Assembly: GCF_003967515.1 (NCBI RefSeq)
Contig: NZ_BIFQ01000001.1
Coordinates: 2,914,001-2,978,000, forward strand
Direction of reading: 5' to 3'
Length of the DNA stretch: 64,000 nt
From: Dictyobacter aurantiacus
GTDB taxonomy: Bacteria; Chloroflexota; Ktedonobacteria; Ktedonobacterales; Ktedonobacteraceae
Under the pieces are notes generated by a model. The model did not search any database. It saw only the letters and a program-made list of their open reading frames with translations, and was not told where the DNA came from. The position numbers and the translations under genes are program-made. This document shows, in pieces, positions 24,769 through 33,152 of this stretch; position 1 is the stretch's first letter; the number at the start of each line of letters is the position of its first letter.

Positions 24769-26214
24769 ATGAGGAGGCTATCTTTGGAAAAGCACATCTC
24801 TGAGAGATCTCTTACGACACAAGGGAAGCATTCAACACGCGGGAGCGGTCATCAGCAGGTATCATTCGCGCAGATTGCGCTGGTTTTTCGAGCCGCGCTC
24901 CTATTGGGAGCTGGGGGCGGTTTTATGCTGGCCTGTGTGCTCACCGTGACCAGTATGGTTGGAGTGCAACTGGGGCCCTGGTGGCCTGCGCTGGCACAGG
25001 CACATGGCAACCTCCAGATATTTGGGTGGGCCGGGCTGTTTGTCGTCGGAGTCTCGCTGTACTTTTTACCACGCCTGCGTGGTGCCCCTCTGGTCGCCAT
25101 CTGGCCAGTGCGCTGGATCGTCGGAGCACTGGTCGTGGCGCTCTGTGTGCGCGCCCTTGCTCAGCCGTGGCTGGCGGTAGCCGATCAGCCCGTCGTGAGG
25201 ATCGCCCTGGTGGGCAGTGCTATTCTGGAATGCGTGGCCCTCTGTGGCGTCGTCCTCCTGCTCGGGCTGACGTTCCGCCGGGGACCAGCGTTGGAAAAAC
25301 GTCCGGCGTTTGGTCACACGTTGCCCTTGATTGCTTGCTCGTTTGTCTGTCTGGGCCTCTGTGGAGTGATTAATCTGGTGAATCTGTGGCAGATGATGGG
25401 AGGGATGGTCTCTGCGACGGGTGATCGCTTGTTTGTGACGTTGGGGCTGTTCGGCTTTTTACTGCCGATGACTCTGGGGATGTCAGCACGCTCGTTACCG
25501 ATGTACGCAGGGCTCGACGCCTTTCCTCCACGGCGGCTTGTGTCTCTATCGTTCGCCTATATCAGTGGCCTGCTCGTGTTCTGTGCAGGTATCCTGATGA
25601 ACTGGCAAGAAGTGGAGGGCGCAGGCATGGTACTCATTGGGGGCATCCTGATCTCATTTGTCTTTTTATTCCTGCGTACTATGCGTGCGCGAGGCAAATT
25701 GCCACACAAGGTGGCACGACTGGCCCCTGAACCCGCAACGCTCGCGCAGGCGTATCGGACACGCGTGTCGCAAGAGCGCAACACCTATGGGCCTTTTGTT
25801 GTACTGGTAGCCAGCGCGTATCTCTGGGCGCTCGTTAGCGGCATCTTTCTACTGATCAATGGCGTTTCTGATCTGCTTGGCTTCGCTGCACCACTAGCTG
25901 AAGACGCGATTCGCCATAGTCTGACCATTGGGTTTGTGAGCTTGTTGCTATGCGGTCTTGCCCCCAGAATGCTCCCAGGTTTTTCTGGCGGGACTATTCG
26001 TTCGGCCAGACTGGTCAGCGCGACGCTCTGGTTAGGCAATCTTGCTGCGCTATTACGCGTTGGCTCACTGCTTCTCTCTCCATGGCTGACAATAGGGCAG
26101 CTGAACCTGAGCCAGCTGGCTTTTGGCTGTTCAGGTATACTTGGCCTGGCGCTGGCGCTTTGCCTGGCCATCAATCTTTGGCCTGCCCTCCGTCCTGCCA
26201 GCGCCCTGGGCTAA
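24769..26214 (+). CDS. NnrS-like multi-pass membrane protein
   Basis: About 481 residues with roughly twelve hydrophobic segments. The motif AQAHGNLQIFGWAGLFVVG followed by YFLPRLRG is the NnrS/heme-copper-type signature, and a second His-containing block (AIRHSLTIGFVSLLLCGLAPRM, shown as IRHSLTIGFVS) matches the family's C-terminal half. NnrS proteins bind heme and copper and relate to nitric oxide stress. No nitrite or NO reductase gene is nearby. ATG at 24769 is preferred over upstream in-frame codons. A long palindrome follows the stop. Confidence 0.8.
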   Translation: MRRLSLEKHISERSLTTQGKHSTRGSGHQQVSFAQIALVFRAALLLGAGGGFMLACVLTVTSMVGVQLGPWWPALAQAHGNLQIFGWAGLFVVGVSLYFLPRLRGAPLVAIWPVRWIVGALVVALCVRALAQPWLAVADQPVVRIALVGSAILECVALCGVVLLLGLTFRRGPALEKRPAFGHTLPLIACSFVCLGLCGVINLVNLWQMMGGMVSATGDRLFVTLGLFGFLLPMTLGMSARSLPMYAGLDAFPPRRLVSLSFAYISGLLVFCAGILMNWQEVEGAGMVLIGGILISFVFLFLRTMRARGKLPHKVARLAPEPATLAQAYRTRVSQERNTYGPFVVLVASAYLWALVSGIFLLINGVSDLLGFAAPLAEDAIRHSLTIGFVSLLLCGLAPRMLPGFSGGTIRSARLVSATLWLGNLAALLRVGSLLLSPWLTIGQLNLSQLAFGCSGILGLALALCLAINLWPALRPASALG

Positions 26215-26234
26215 GTTCGTCTGGCAAGCAAGGT

Positions 26235-26293
26235 TTTCATGCAGGGGTGTAAAAATGTGTGCCCAATACACATTTTTACACCCCTGCATGAAA
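26235..26293. repeat. Long perfect palindrome (26-bp arms)
   Basis: Arms 26235-26260 and 26268-26293 around GCCCAAT. It lies between two genes on the same strand and would be a transcriptional end for the NnrS-like gene. Confidence 0.8.
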
Positions 26294-26363
26294 TTGATAA
26301 AATACAGATGTCTTTCTACGAGAGATATTATTTTCGTTGCTGACAGATGATATTGAGGGAAAA

Positions 26364-27569
26364 ATGTATACGAACGTGCAGAGCTATCAGGTGTTACAGC
26401 GCGATGCTGACGATAAGGCGCGTGTGCAGACGAGCAATGGTAAAGTGATTGAGCTGGCTGTAGGTGGTCCCTATACGGTAGGGGAGGCCGATCATGTATT
26501 GGTTGGCGATCTGTGGGTGCTGGCCGGGCAGAGCAATATGGAGGGGATCGGCGATCTGATCGATGAGGAGAAGCCCTCGCCATTTGTGCATTCGTTTCAG
26601 TCGCGTGAGCAGTGGGCGCAGGCGGAAGAGCCTCTTCACTGGCTGGTCGAGTCGCCACGCCTGGTCCATCATGTTTTGTGGGGATTCGATCGCGTGCCGG
26701 AGTCAATACCCGAGCGTGATCCGCAGCGCGTCAAAGGGACCGGCCTGGGACTGACCTTCGCCAAAGAGCGCTACGCCCGCACCGGCGTCCCCGTTGGGCT
26801 GATACCCTCGGCGCACGGCGGTACCTCGATGCAGCAGTGGGATCCCCAGTTGCGCGATCAGGGTGGCGCTTCACTGTATGGAGCCCTGTACGAACGCGTG
26901 AAGGCTGTTGGAGGCAGGGTGGCCGGTGTTCTCTGGTATCAGGGTGAGAGCGACTGCAATCCAGAAGGTGTGGAGCACTATCACCAGCGCATGCACACCC
27001 TGGTTCAATCCTTGAGAAGTGATCTGAATAACCCGGACCTGCCGTTCTACTATGTGCAGATCGGTGGTTTTATCTCTGAAGAGGGTCCCGATGGCTGGAA
27101 CGGCATCCGCGAGCTGCAGCGTACCTTCCAGCATGCCGAGCCAGGGATCGCTATGGTCTCAGCCATCGACCTGGAACTGGATGATCTGATCCATGTTGGC
27201 ACCCAGGGTCTCAAGCGCCTTGGCCGCCGCCTGGCCGACCAGGTGGATGGTCAGCGCACGCCCGACGTTGTATCGGTGACGCCGGAACTGGAGCAGATGC
27301 GCATCCACGTCACCTACCGTCCCGTACGTGGTGGCCTGCGCTCAATCGGACGCCCGGCAGGTTTTTCGCTGCGCACCGGTGATGGCCGCGAGCTTCCCCT
27401 CATCCACAAAACGACGCTGGAGGGCGATACCGCGACCCTGCGCCTGATCGCCGACGCCTTACCATCCGATACCTATCTCTGGTATGGCTGGGGCCTCAAC
27501 CCCTACTGCAACATCACCGATGGCGCCGATGCCGCCATCCCCGCCTTCGGCCCCTGGAAAGTATCGTAA
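26364..27569 (+). CDS. Sialate O-acetylesterase-domain (SASA) carbohydrate esterase
   Basis: About 401 residues. The SGNH-type catalytic pattern is clear: nucleophile Ser in VLAGQSNMEG (block I), LWYQGESDCN (block with oxyanion or catalytic context) and the Asp/His region LDDLIHVGTQGLKRLG. The C-terminal 100 residues look like a beta-rich accessory domain. ATG at 26364 follows GAGGGA. There is no signal peptide, so it is probably cytosolic. It likely deacetylates a sugar; the substrate is not inferable. Confidence 0.85.
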   Translation: MYTNVQSYQVLQRDADDKARVQTSNGKVIELAVGGPYTVGEADHVLVGDLWVLAGQSNMEGIGDLIDEEKPSPFVHSFQSREQWAQAEEPLHWLVESPRLVHHVLWGFDRVPESIPERDPQRVKGTGLGLTFAKERYARTGVPVGLIPSAHGGTSMQQWDPQLRDQGGASLYGALYERVKAVGGRVAGVLWYQGESDCNPEGVEHYHQRMHTLVQSLRSDLNNPDLPFYYVQIGGFISEEGPDGWNGIRELQRTFQHAEPGIAMVSAIDLELDDLIHVGTQGLKRLGRRLADQVDGQRTPDVVSVTPELEQMRIHVTYRPVRGGLRSIGRPAGFSLRTGDGRELPLIHKTTLEGDTATLRLIADALPSDTYLWYGWGLNPYCNITDGADAAIPAFGPWKVS

Positions 27570-27595
27570 GCATACCCCCCGGCTGCCACTGTTTT

Positions 27596-27633
27596 GATGG
27601 CATGCGTTAAACATAGCTTTTACGCATGCCATC
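27596..27633. terminator. Bidirectional hairpin between convergent genes
   Basis: GATGGCATGCGT pairs with ACGCATGCCATC across 14 bases. The right arm is part of the 3' coding end of the GNAT gene. Confidence 0.6.
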
Positions 27634-28059
27634 GTGCAGCAATCGATATCCGCACGCCTCATAAAACGCTCGCGAGCCGTCAGCGGCCAGCAGGTCCAGG
27701 CGCGTAGTGGGATAAAGCTGATGGCATGTTTCTAATAGCGAACGTCCAATGCCGGCGCCACGCATGTGCTGATCTACCAGCAGATCGGCGATATACATGG
27801 TAATGGCGCCATCGGTAAGTGCGCGCACAAAGCCTACCACCACATCATCTTTTTGCGCCACCAGCGCCGGCCACGAGTTCCGCCACGCTCCCAGCGAGTC
27901 GGCAGGACGCCTGCTAGGCGAGGTCCACCCCTCCGCGTCACTCAGCCGCTGAATAGCTGGAAAATCCTCCACACTCCATGCCCTGATCATGATCCCGGCA
28001 GGTATTTGTACCCGCGCCAGAGCTATCTTCACCTGTTGCTGCTGCCCGATCCTATCCAT
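27607..28059 (-). CDS. GNAT-family N-acetyltransferase
   Basis: 150 residues. The acetyl-CoA binding motif is visible in MYIADLLVDQHMRGAGIGRS (R/Q-x-x-G-x-G/A as MRGAGIG) and the C-terminal YEACGYR is typical. The N-terminal IRAWSVEDFPAIQRL is the usual first strand and helix. ATG at 28059 follows AAAGGAT. The acceptor is unknown. It is monocistronic. Confidence 0.88.
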   Translation of the reverse strand: MDRIGQQQQVKIALARVQIPAGIMIRAWSVEDFPAIQRLSDAEGWTSPSRRPADSLGAWRNSWPALVAQKDDVVVGFVRALTDGAITMYIADLLVDQHMRGAGIGRSLLETCHQLYPTTRLDLLAADGSRAFYEACGYRLLHDGMRKSYV

Positions 28060-28529
28060 ATCATTTATATCCTTTCGTTGTCAGAAAAGCGTATCATTCA
28101 AAATGTTGCAAACAGAGAACGCACCTCCGCAGGAGAGAACGTCGGAAACATCATCACCCTTCCCAAACACGAAGCGCCCGCGTAGGGTCGACTGGGCTGC
28201 CAGCGCCAGCGACGGCACCCCCGTTCCCCCACGACACCGCTTCTCATGGCTCCCATCTCGGCCCACGCCGTACCCATACTTCAACGTTGCGCACACGAAC
28301 CTTCAAGCAAACGTTGCTCACGGGGTACCACGTGGGGCGAGCTGTCATCCATGGGAAGCCGAACCGGCCGGGTACGTGGGCCGCAAGCGGCCCGGTCGAT
28401 CGTTGAAGGTCGACCCTACATGAGCGTTTCGTATTTGAGCGAGTGTTTCATGCCCATTCGGGTTTTTCGTGTTTCTTTTATCGCTGTCTTTCTGGCACAT
28501 ATTTGGATGATACTTGCCAGGAGATGCCA
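28060..28529. other. Gene-poor region with a 238-bp inverted-repeat element
   Basis: No credible gene. GTAGGGTCGAC (28182-28192) and its exact complement (28409-28419) bound a 238-bp segment, MITE-like in form. Inside, GGGCCGCAAGCGGCCC near 28377-28393 resembles the CTTGC-loop REP family. Several short frames exist but have no ribosome sites. Confidence 0.4.
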
Positions 28530-28670
28530 AGGCAAAGAAAAATAAGAACTTAAGAGCTTAAGCGGTATAAGAACCCTATGCAATAAGATATCCAGGCAAA
28601 GAAAAATAAGAACCTGAGAGCTTAAGCAGTATAAGAGACCTATACAATAGAATATCCAGGCAAAGGAAAG
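28530..28670. repeat. 64-bp tandem repeat, two copies plus a partial third
   Basis: Copies at 28530-28593 and 28594-28657 start AGGCAAAGAAAAATAAGAAC and end TATCC; a third begins at 28658. AT-rich, non-coding, next to the insertion sequence. Confidence 0.85.
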
Positions 28671-28779
28671 TCTACTTTTATCTCAATATATCTTATGGTA
28701 ATTTAACATAACATATTAAAATACTATATAATATATTGATATATAAATATAATAATATTATATAATAATATTATTATAT

Positions 28780-29751
28780 TGAGAGTGTGTCTTAAACTGA
28801 TTGGTTCGTCGATAGAATAAAAGAAAGGAGCTCAACACGCAGCAAGAAAGGATCGAAGCCGATGTCTCGCTCATTGCACCGTAAACGCTATGCAACCGAT
28901 CTGACAGATGATCAATGGGAATTGTTAGCCCCCTTGATCCCAGCAGTGTCGCCAAAGGCGACGTTCGAGGTCATTCCCCGGCGCGAAATCGTCAATGGGA
29001 TTCTCTACGTCGTGCGCACCGGATGTTCCTGGCGATTGGTGCCCCACGATTTGCCCAACGGAAAAACCCTGTACCATTATTTCCGTCAATGGAAGCTCAA
29101 TGGGGTCTGGGAACAAGCCATGACGACTTTACGCCGGCAGGTACGAACGTCCATTGACCGTGACCCGGAACCCAGTGCCGTCATCATTGACAGCCAATCC
29201 ATCAAAACCAGTGCAGTCCGAGGCATCGAGCGTGGCTACGATGGCGGAAAAAAAAATATGGGGTCGCAAACGTCATCTGCTCGTTGATACCCAAGGTTTT
29301 CTGATCGCCGTCATCGTTCATTCTGCTGGCCTGGTTGATCGCACAGCTGCACCGTTGTTGCTGCAACGGGTGACTGGCCGGCTTCCACGAGTCCGTCACC
29401 TGTTTGCCGACCATGGCTACACGGGACCATTGAAGGACTGGGTCAAAGAACACCTGGGGTGGAGCACCGAAATTGTGCCTCATGAGCACAACACCTCGCA
29501 TATCACCTGGGTGCTTGAAAAAGACGTTCCCGTCAAAGTCGTCAAACCAAAAGGAGGCTTTCAGGTGCAACGCAAACGCTGGGTCGTTGAACGTACCTTC
29601 GCGTGGTTGACGCGATACCGTCGCTTGGCTCGCGACTATGAAGGGTTGCCTTCTAGCAGTGAGGCCTTCATCCAGATTGCTTCGATCCGTCTCTTTTTGA
29701 CGCGTTTGGCTCCTTTCTAGCTCTCATGGCTCACTTTACGACACACTCTGA
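28780..29751 (+). mobile_element. IS5-family insertion sequence
   Basis: The element spans 28783-29748 (966 bp). Imperfect terminal inverted repeats are GAGTGTGTCTTAAACTGA on the left and the complement of TCACTTTACGACACACTC on the right (16 of 18 match). It is flanked by TGA on both sides, a 3-bp target duplication of the TNA type expected for IS5 relatives. It carries one transposase gene split by a frameshift. The target was an extremely AT-rich stretch. Confidence 0.88.
28862..29720 (+). pseudogene. IS5-family transposase, frameshifted at an A9 run
   Basis: Frame 1 (28862-29287) encodes the N-terminal part through IIDSQSIKTSAV (first catalytic Asp) to GYDGGKK; the second frame (open from 29154) continues KIWGRKRHLLVD, the next Asp in LFADHGYTG and the Glu in VVERTFAWL. 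Fusing the frames restores a normal DDE transposase of about 285 residues. The shift needs one base less at nine A (29248-29256). This could be transcriptional slippage that lets some product form, a real inactivating insertion, or a sequencing error. Confidence 0.85.
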
Positions 29752-29795
29752 GTAATATATACCTGTAAGTAGTACTAGTGATTCCTTGCAAGGAT

Positions 29796-29825
29796 AAGTG
29801 TTTGCATAAGGTGTATTAAGCTTCT
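29796..29825. repeat. Direct repeat, left copy, flanking the methyltransferase
   Basis: TAAGTGTTTGCATAAGGTGT plus ATTAAGCTTC matches the segment at 30683-30712 with only a few differences. Confidence 0.7.
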
Positions 29826-29872
29826 CAAGGTCTTAAAGTTCTCAAGGTCTTAAAGTTCTCAAGTTCTTAAAG
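29822..29872. repeat. 17-bp tandem repeat, three copies
   Basis: TTCTCAAGGTCTTAAAG occurs three times in a row (third copy with one change), immediately before the ribosome site GGGAGGG of the methyltransferase gene. It could affect its expression. Confidence 0.85.
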
Positions 29873-29882
29873 GGAGGGATTC

Positions 29883-30674
29883 ATGCAGCCTAAACCTGCC
29901 CATCTTGGTCTGAAGTACGCGGAACAGTTCAAGGATAGCAGCATTGTTGACGTCTATCATCATCGACCACAGCACTCGGACGAGGCTATTACTGTGTTGC
30001 TGTCATTGATCAGCGATGAGCCACGCACGATCCTCGATGTAGGATGCGGTACTGGCGTACTTGCACGGAGACTGGTCAATGCTGTAGAGCGGGTCGATGC
30101 GGTCGATTTTTCACAGGCTATGCTCGACAAAGGGAGGACTCTGTCAGGTGGAGATCATCCTCAACTCAACTGGATATATGGTCGGATGGAAGATATCACC
30201 CTGAGCCCTCCTTACACGCTGATCACGGCCGGAGAGAGCCTGCACTGGATGGAATGGGAGATCGTCATGCCGCTTTTTCAGCGTGTGCTGACACTTCATG
30301 GCTACCTGGCCATCGTCGGGTGTGAAACGGCGCCCAATCCCTGGGATAAAGATCTGCTGGCTCTTATTTCACGCTTCTCGACCAATCGTGAATTCCAACC
30401 ATACGACCTGTTGGAAGAGCTAGAGCGTCGTCAACTCTTCCAACAGGCTGGCAGCAGGAGGACACGGCCGGTTCTGTTTATGCAATCAGGCGAAGATTAC
30501 ATCCAATCCATCCATTCGCGCAACGGCTTTTCTCGGGAGCGCATGGGCGAAGAGGCTGCCAGCGCCTTTGATGCCGCCGCTCGCGCCCTGCTCACACCTT
30601 TTATGCACGATGGATTGCTACCCCTCTCATCTGTCAGCGAGGTCACATGGGGAAAGCCGATCGGTGCTTATTAG
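29883..30674 (+). CDS. Class I SAM-dependent methyltransferase
   Basis: 263 residues. Motif I is ILDVGCGTGVLARRL (about residues 45-59), followed by VDAVDFSQAML (motif II) and ITAGESLHWMEW, typical of UbiE/Methyltransf_11-type small-molecule methyltransferases. ATG at 29883 follows GGGAGGG. The coding sequence contains a 13-bp perfect hairpin at 30407-30447. Near-identical 30-bp direct repeats lie before and after the gene, hinting that the unit was inserted or duplicated. Substrate unknown. Confidence 0.88.
   Translation: MQPKPAHLGLKYAEQFKDSSIVDVYHHRPQHSDEAITVLLSLISDEPRTILDVGCGTGVLARRLVNAVERVDAVDFSQAMLDKGRTLSGGDHPQLNWIYGRMEDITLSPPYTLITAGESLHWMEWEIVMPLFQRVLTLHGYLAIVGCETAPNPWDKDLLALISRFSTNREFQPYDLLEELERRQLFQQAGSRRTRPVLFMQSGEDYIQSIHSRNGFSRERMGEEAASAFDAAARALLTPFMHDGLLPLSSVSEVTWGKPIGAY
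30407..30447. repeat. Hairpin inside the methyltransferase coding sequence
   Basis: CCTGTTGGAAGAG pairs perfectly with CTCTTCCAACAGG across 15 bases, within the codons for DLLEELERRQLFQQAG. Confidence 0.6.
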
Positions 30675-30682
30675 CACACGTT

Positions 30683-30712
30683 AGAGAAGTGTTTGCAAAA
30701 GGTGTATCAAGC
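30683..30712. repeat. Direct repeat, right copy
   Basis: GAAGTGTTTGCAAAAGGTGT plus ATCAAGCTCC, the partner of 29796-29825. It overlaps the stop codon region of the DUF1838 gene on the other strand. Confidence 0.7.
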
Positions 30713-31516
30713 TCCTTTTTGCTCCAGGTATTTCTTGAAGTAGGTCCAGGAGGTTTCGTTGGGGCGCGTAAACTGGTCGGGGGCGTGCAGATATTTGGGT
30801 TGGCGCTGCTCAACATAGCCACGTACGTCCGCTGGTAGCGCCTCATATCCGTCGGTCACCTTATAGCCGCTGCACTGGTAGAGCAGATTGCCGGGGCGAT
30901 CGGCCATCTCCATCCATGGCAGCCACGGACCCAGGCGTGTCCACGAGATTTCGCAAGGGATCGAGTCCAGGTCAGGATTCTCCAGTTCGCTGCGACTGAA
31001 GAAGAACTGGAACATCTCTGCTCCCTGGTAGAGATCGCTCTGGGAGTACTGCGGATACTGCGTGCGTGGCAGGGGAGAGGGATAGGCCAGCATAATATCT
31101 ATACTCGCGCACAGACGATCTTCACCGACCTGTGTGATGGGGAGCGTGAATTTCCCATATGGGCCATCCACCATATATTGCTGGTTGACCGGATCATTCC
31201 AGACATGAATGACCTTGACCTTTTGTTCGGTAAAGGGATTCTGCCACTGCTCCAGAATCTCGCCGCTGGCGGGATTTTTATAGAGCGTAACCTCGCGCAT
31301 CAGGTGCTGGTAGCCGCCCTTGATCTCTATGCAGCGGCCAACGTTATAGCCCTCAATGGCAAATAGCAGGCGGTTCCTCTGTCCCGGAATGACGCTATAG
31401 ACATTGCCGCTCCAGGCAAAAAATATCTCATCGGGCTTGAGCGATGATCGTACTTTAACATATGCCCGTAGGAGATCCTCTGGTTGTGTTAGATCCAACA
31501 TATATTCTTTTTGCAT
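30707..31516 (-). CDS. DUF1838-family protein
   Basis: About 269 residues. Hallmarks of the family are LTQPEDLLRAYVKVRSSL at the N-terminus, FFAWSGNVYSVIPGQ, and the block NPFTEQKVKVIHVWNDPVN. ATG at 31516 is favoured; ATG at 31543 is possible. The start overlaps the 3' end of the upstream membrane-protein gene by about 28 bp, suggesting coupled translation. No function is established for DUF1838, and no signal peptide is seen here. Confidence 0.8.
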   Translation of the reverse strand: MQKEYMLDLTQPEDLLRAYVKVRSSLKPDEIFFAWSGNVYSVIPGQRNRLLFAIEGYNVGRCIEIKGGYQHLMREVTLYKNPASGEILEQWQNPFTEQKVKVIHVWNDPVNQQYMVDGPYGKFTLPITQVGEDRLCASIDIMLAYPSPLPRTQYPQYSQSDLYQGAEMFQFFFSRSELENPDLDSIPCEISWTRLGPWLPWMEMADRPGNLLYQCSGYKVTDGYEALPADVRGYVEQRQPKYLHAPDQFTRPNETSWTYFKKYLEQKGA

Positions 31517-32244
31517 CTTCCTATTCTCAGCAATTCTTTCCATGCGTGGGCCGCCACCAGTTCTTCCGCGTGATCGGCGCGCAGAATCGCCTGTTCTACG
31601 CTGCGCGTCCCCATCCAGTTGACGATGGCGATAACGATCAGCACCGCCGCCGGACGTACCAGCCAGATAACCACTTTACTGGTCCCTTTAGCGCTCTCGA
31701 TATCCGCTGCATGATGCTGAACCAGCAGGTTACAGAAAATAAACGCGATGGCGGCAAGTGTAAAGGGGAAAATAAACTTCCTGGGGATGAACAGGCTACC
31801 CAGAGCGATCGGGTAGACAAAAAAGTCATATGTCGGGAAAAGATCGACCGCTGAAGTGGTATCTGGTGTAAAAGCGATGACAAATATGATTGAGAGGATC
31901 ATCGCCGAGACCAGCAGCACTGCCGATGTCTGCGTACGGCCGGTACGATTTAAAAACGCCAGTAGCCCCAGAAAGGCGGCAAATACCAGCACAAAGATCA
32001 CACTCATAAAATGGAGTGAGGCCACAGCCATAATTAAATCGAAGACAACAAAAAATGCGATGACAAAGATAAAATAGCCGGTGAGCTCCGCTTTACGCAT
32101 CTTTTCGCGTAGCTGTGGGCTCGCCATTGTCTGCTCATTGCGTGGAGGAGACGCCAGGTTTAGCCACCACCCCCAGAATCCTATGCGCTCCTCAAAAAGT
32201 TGAGCCACCGTGTTCTGCCCGGGTAGCATGGATTGTGCATTCAT
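31489..32244 (-). CDS. Six-helix membrane protein, sensor-like without output domain
   Basis: 251 residues: a 55-residue cytosolic start, six hydrophobic segments in three hairpins (FIFVIAFFVVFDLIMAVASL first), then a short tail ARADHAEELVAAHAWKELL (seen as RADHAEELVAAHAW) that looks like the beginning of a coiled coil leading to a kinase or cyclase domain. No such domain follows: the frame ends after about 30 residues and overlaps the DUF1838 gene. It may be a truncated receptor or a stand-alone membrane partner. Confidence 0.65.
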   Translation of the reverse strand: MNAQSMLPGQNTVAQLFEERIGFWGWWLNLASPPRNEQTMASPQLREKMRKAELTGYFIFVIAFFVVFDLIMAVASLHFMSVIFVLVFAAFLGLLAFLNRTGRTQTSAVLLVSAMILSIIFVIAFTPDTTSAVDLFPTYDFFVYPIALGSLFIPRKFIFPFTLAAIAFIFCNLLVQHHAADIESAKGTSKVVIWLVRPAAVLIVIAIVNWMGTRSVEQAILRADHAEELVAAHAWKELLRIGRCKKNICWI

Positions 32245-32506
32245 ATTGCACGCCTTCTTTCCATTGCGTTCCAGATCCTTCTAAAGATAACAGCCAGAAT
32301 CATATAGTTATCACGGTTTTTTTCTTACTTATATAATTACACGTCTACCACTTATGCACTTTTACAGGCGTTATTGTTATACTATCTGCTATAGAATAGA
32401 TGCGTTTCAATGAAATGTCAAGCAAAAATGTATTCTTTTATGCAAAAAATACTTTTATTGTTTAAAGAGTTACTAATGTTGTAACTCCCATAAGGGTTTT
32501 GATTTA

Positions 32507-32584
32507 TTAATCTCAGGTAGAAAATGATGGTGCGACCGGGCGCATTCGCGCCCGGTCGCACCATCATTTTCTACCTGAGATTAA
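32507..32584. repeat. Long perfect palindrome (37-bp arms, ATTC loop)
   Basis: Arms 32507-32543 and 32548-32584 pair without mismatch around ATTC, core GCGC-ATTC-GCGC; it is the longest loop-bearing palindrome in the window. Confidence 0.85.
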
Positions 32585-32623
32585 TCTGGATTTTTCAAAA
32601 ATGCGGAAAAACTGATTACACGG

Positions 32624-32785
32624 GGTTCACAGGGGCGGCGAGCTCCCCTGCTCCTTCCGCAATAGGAGCGAGGTTCACAGGGGCGGCGAGCTCCCCTGCT
32701 CCTTCCGCAATGGGAGCGAGGTTCACAGGGGCGGCGAGCTCCCCTGCTCCTTCCGCAATAGGAGCGGGGTTCACAGGGGCGGCCA
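32624..32785. repeat. 48-bp tandem repeat, 3.4 copies
   Basis: Units start GGTTCACAGGGGCGGC at 32624, 32672, 32720 and 32768. The full units differ at one or two bases. No spacers, so it is not a CRISPR array. Confidence 0.88.
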
Positions 32786-32820
32786 GCCCCTGTGGGGGGT
32801 CCAGGGGTCTCCCCTGGCTT

Positions 32821-32863
32821 CTTCCCTCTGTGGTGCCGCCGCAGGCGGCACCACAGAGGGAAG
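32821..32863. repeat. Perfect palindrome (20-bp arms)
   Basis: Arms 32821-32840 and 32844-32863 around GCA, immediately after the tandem repeat. Confidence 0.8.
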
Positions 32864-33152
32864 CACTGACACCCTTTGAAAGAGAAAATAATATGTACAA
32901 CAGTTTTCAACATATGAATACAAAAATGTAAATCTTAGTAAATTCTGTTGTAAATATTGCTTATTATTGAAATAGAACGCCTTACTTTACAATGTTATAG
33001 TGCATTTTGATACCCTAAAAGCTTGAAATTTTGTGCTTTTATATTTATACTATAAAATAGATGTGCACGATCTCCCTTCTCCTCGCAACTGTTACCACTT
33101 TAACAGCCTTTTTTTTATTGCCAGACTAGTATATTTTTTCAAGGAGGAAAAT

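Larger units (their letters stand above)
32245..33152. other. 900-bp intergenic region rich in repeats
   Basis: AT-rich ends surround a GC-rich middle. The middle holds a 37-bp-arm palindrome (32507-32584), a 48-bp tandem repeat (32624-32785), and a 20-bp-arm palindrome (32821-32863). The open frames on both strands here are a consequence of the 48-bp repeat unit being divisible by three. No gene is supported. Confidence 0.6.

Noticed and set aside
28081..28545. Several 60-144 codon frames in the gap before the IS
   Set aside because: No ribosome sites, mutually overlapping, and partly made of repeat sequence.
28862..29287. Independent short gene (141 codons)
   Set aside because: It is the first part of the frameshifted transposase, not a separate protein.
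32624..32785. Possible CRISPR array
   Set aside because: Repeats are directly adjacent with no spacers and no cas gene is near.
32524..32931. 135-codon frame with FTGAASSPAPSA repeats
   Set aside because: Created by a 48-bp non-coding tandem repeat whose length is divisible by three; also open on the other strand.
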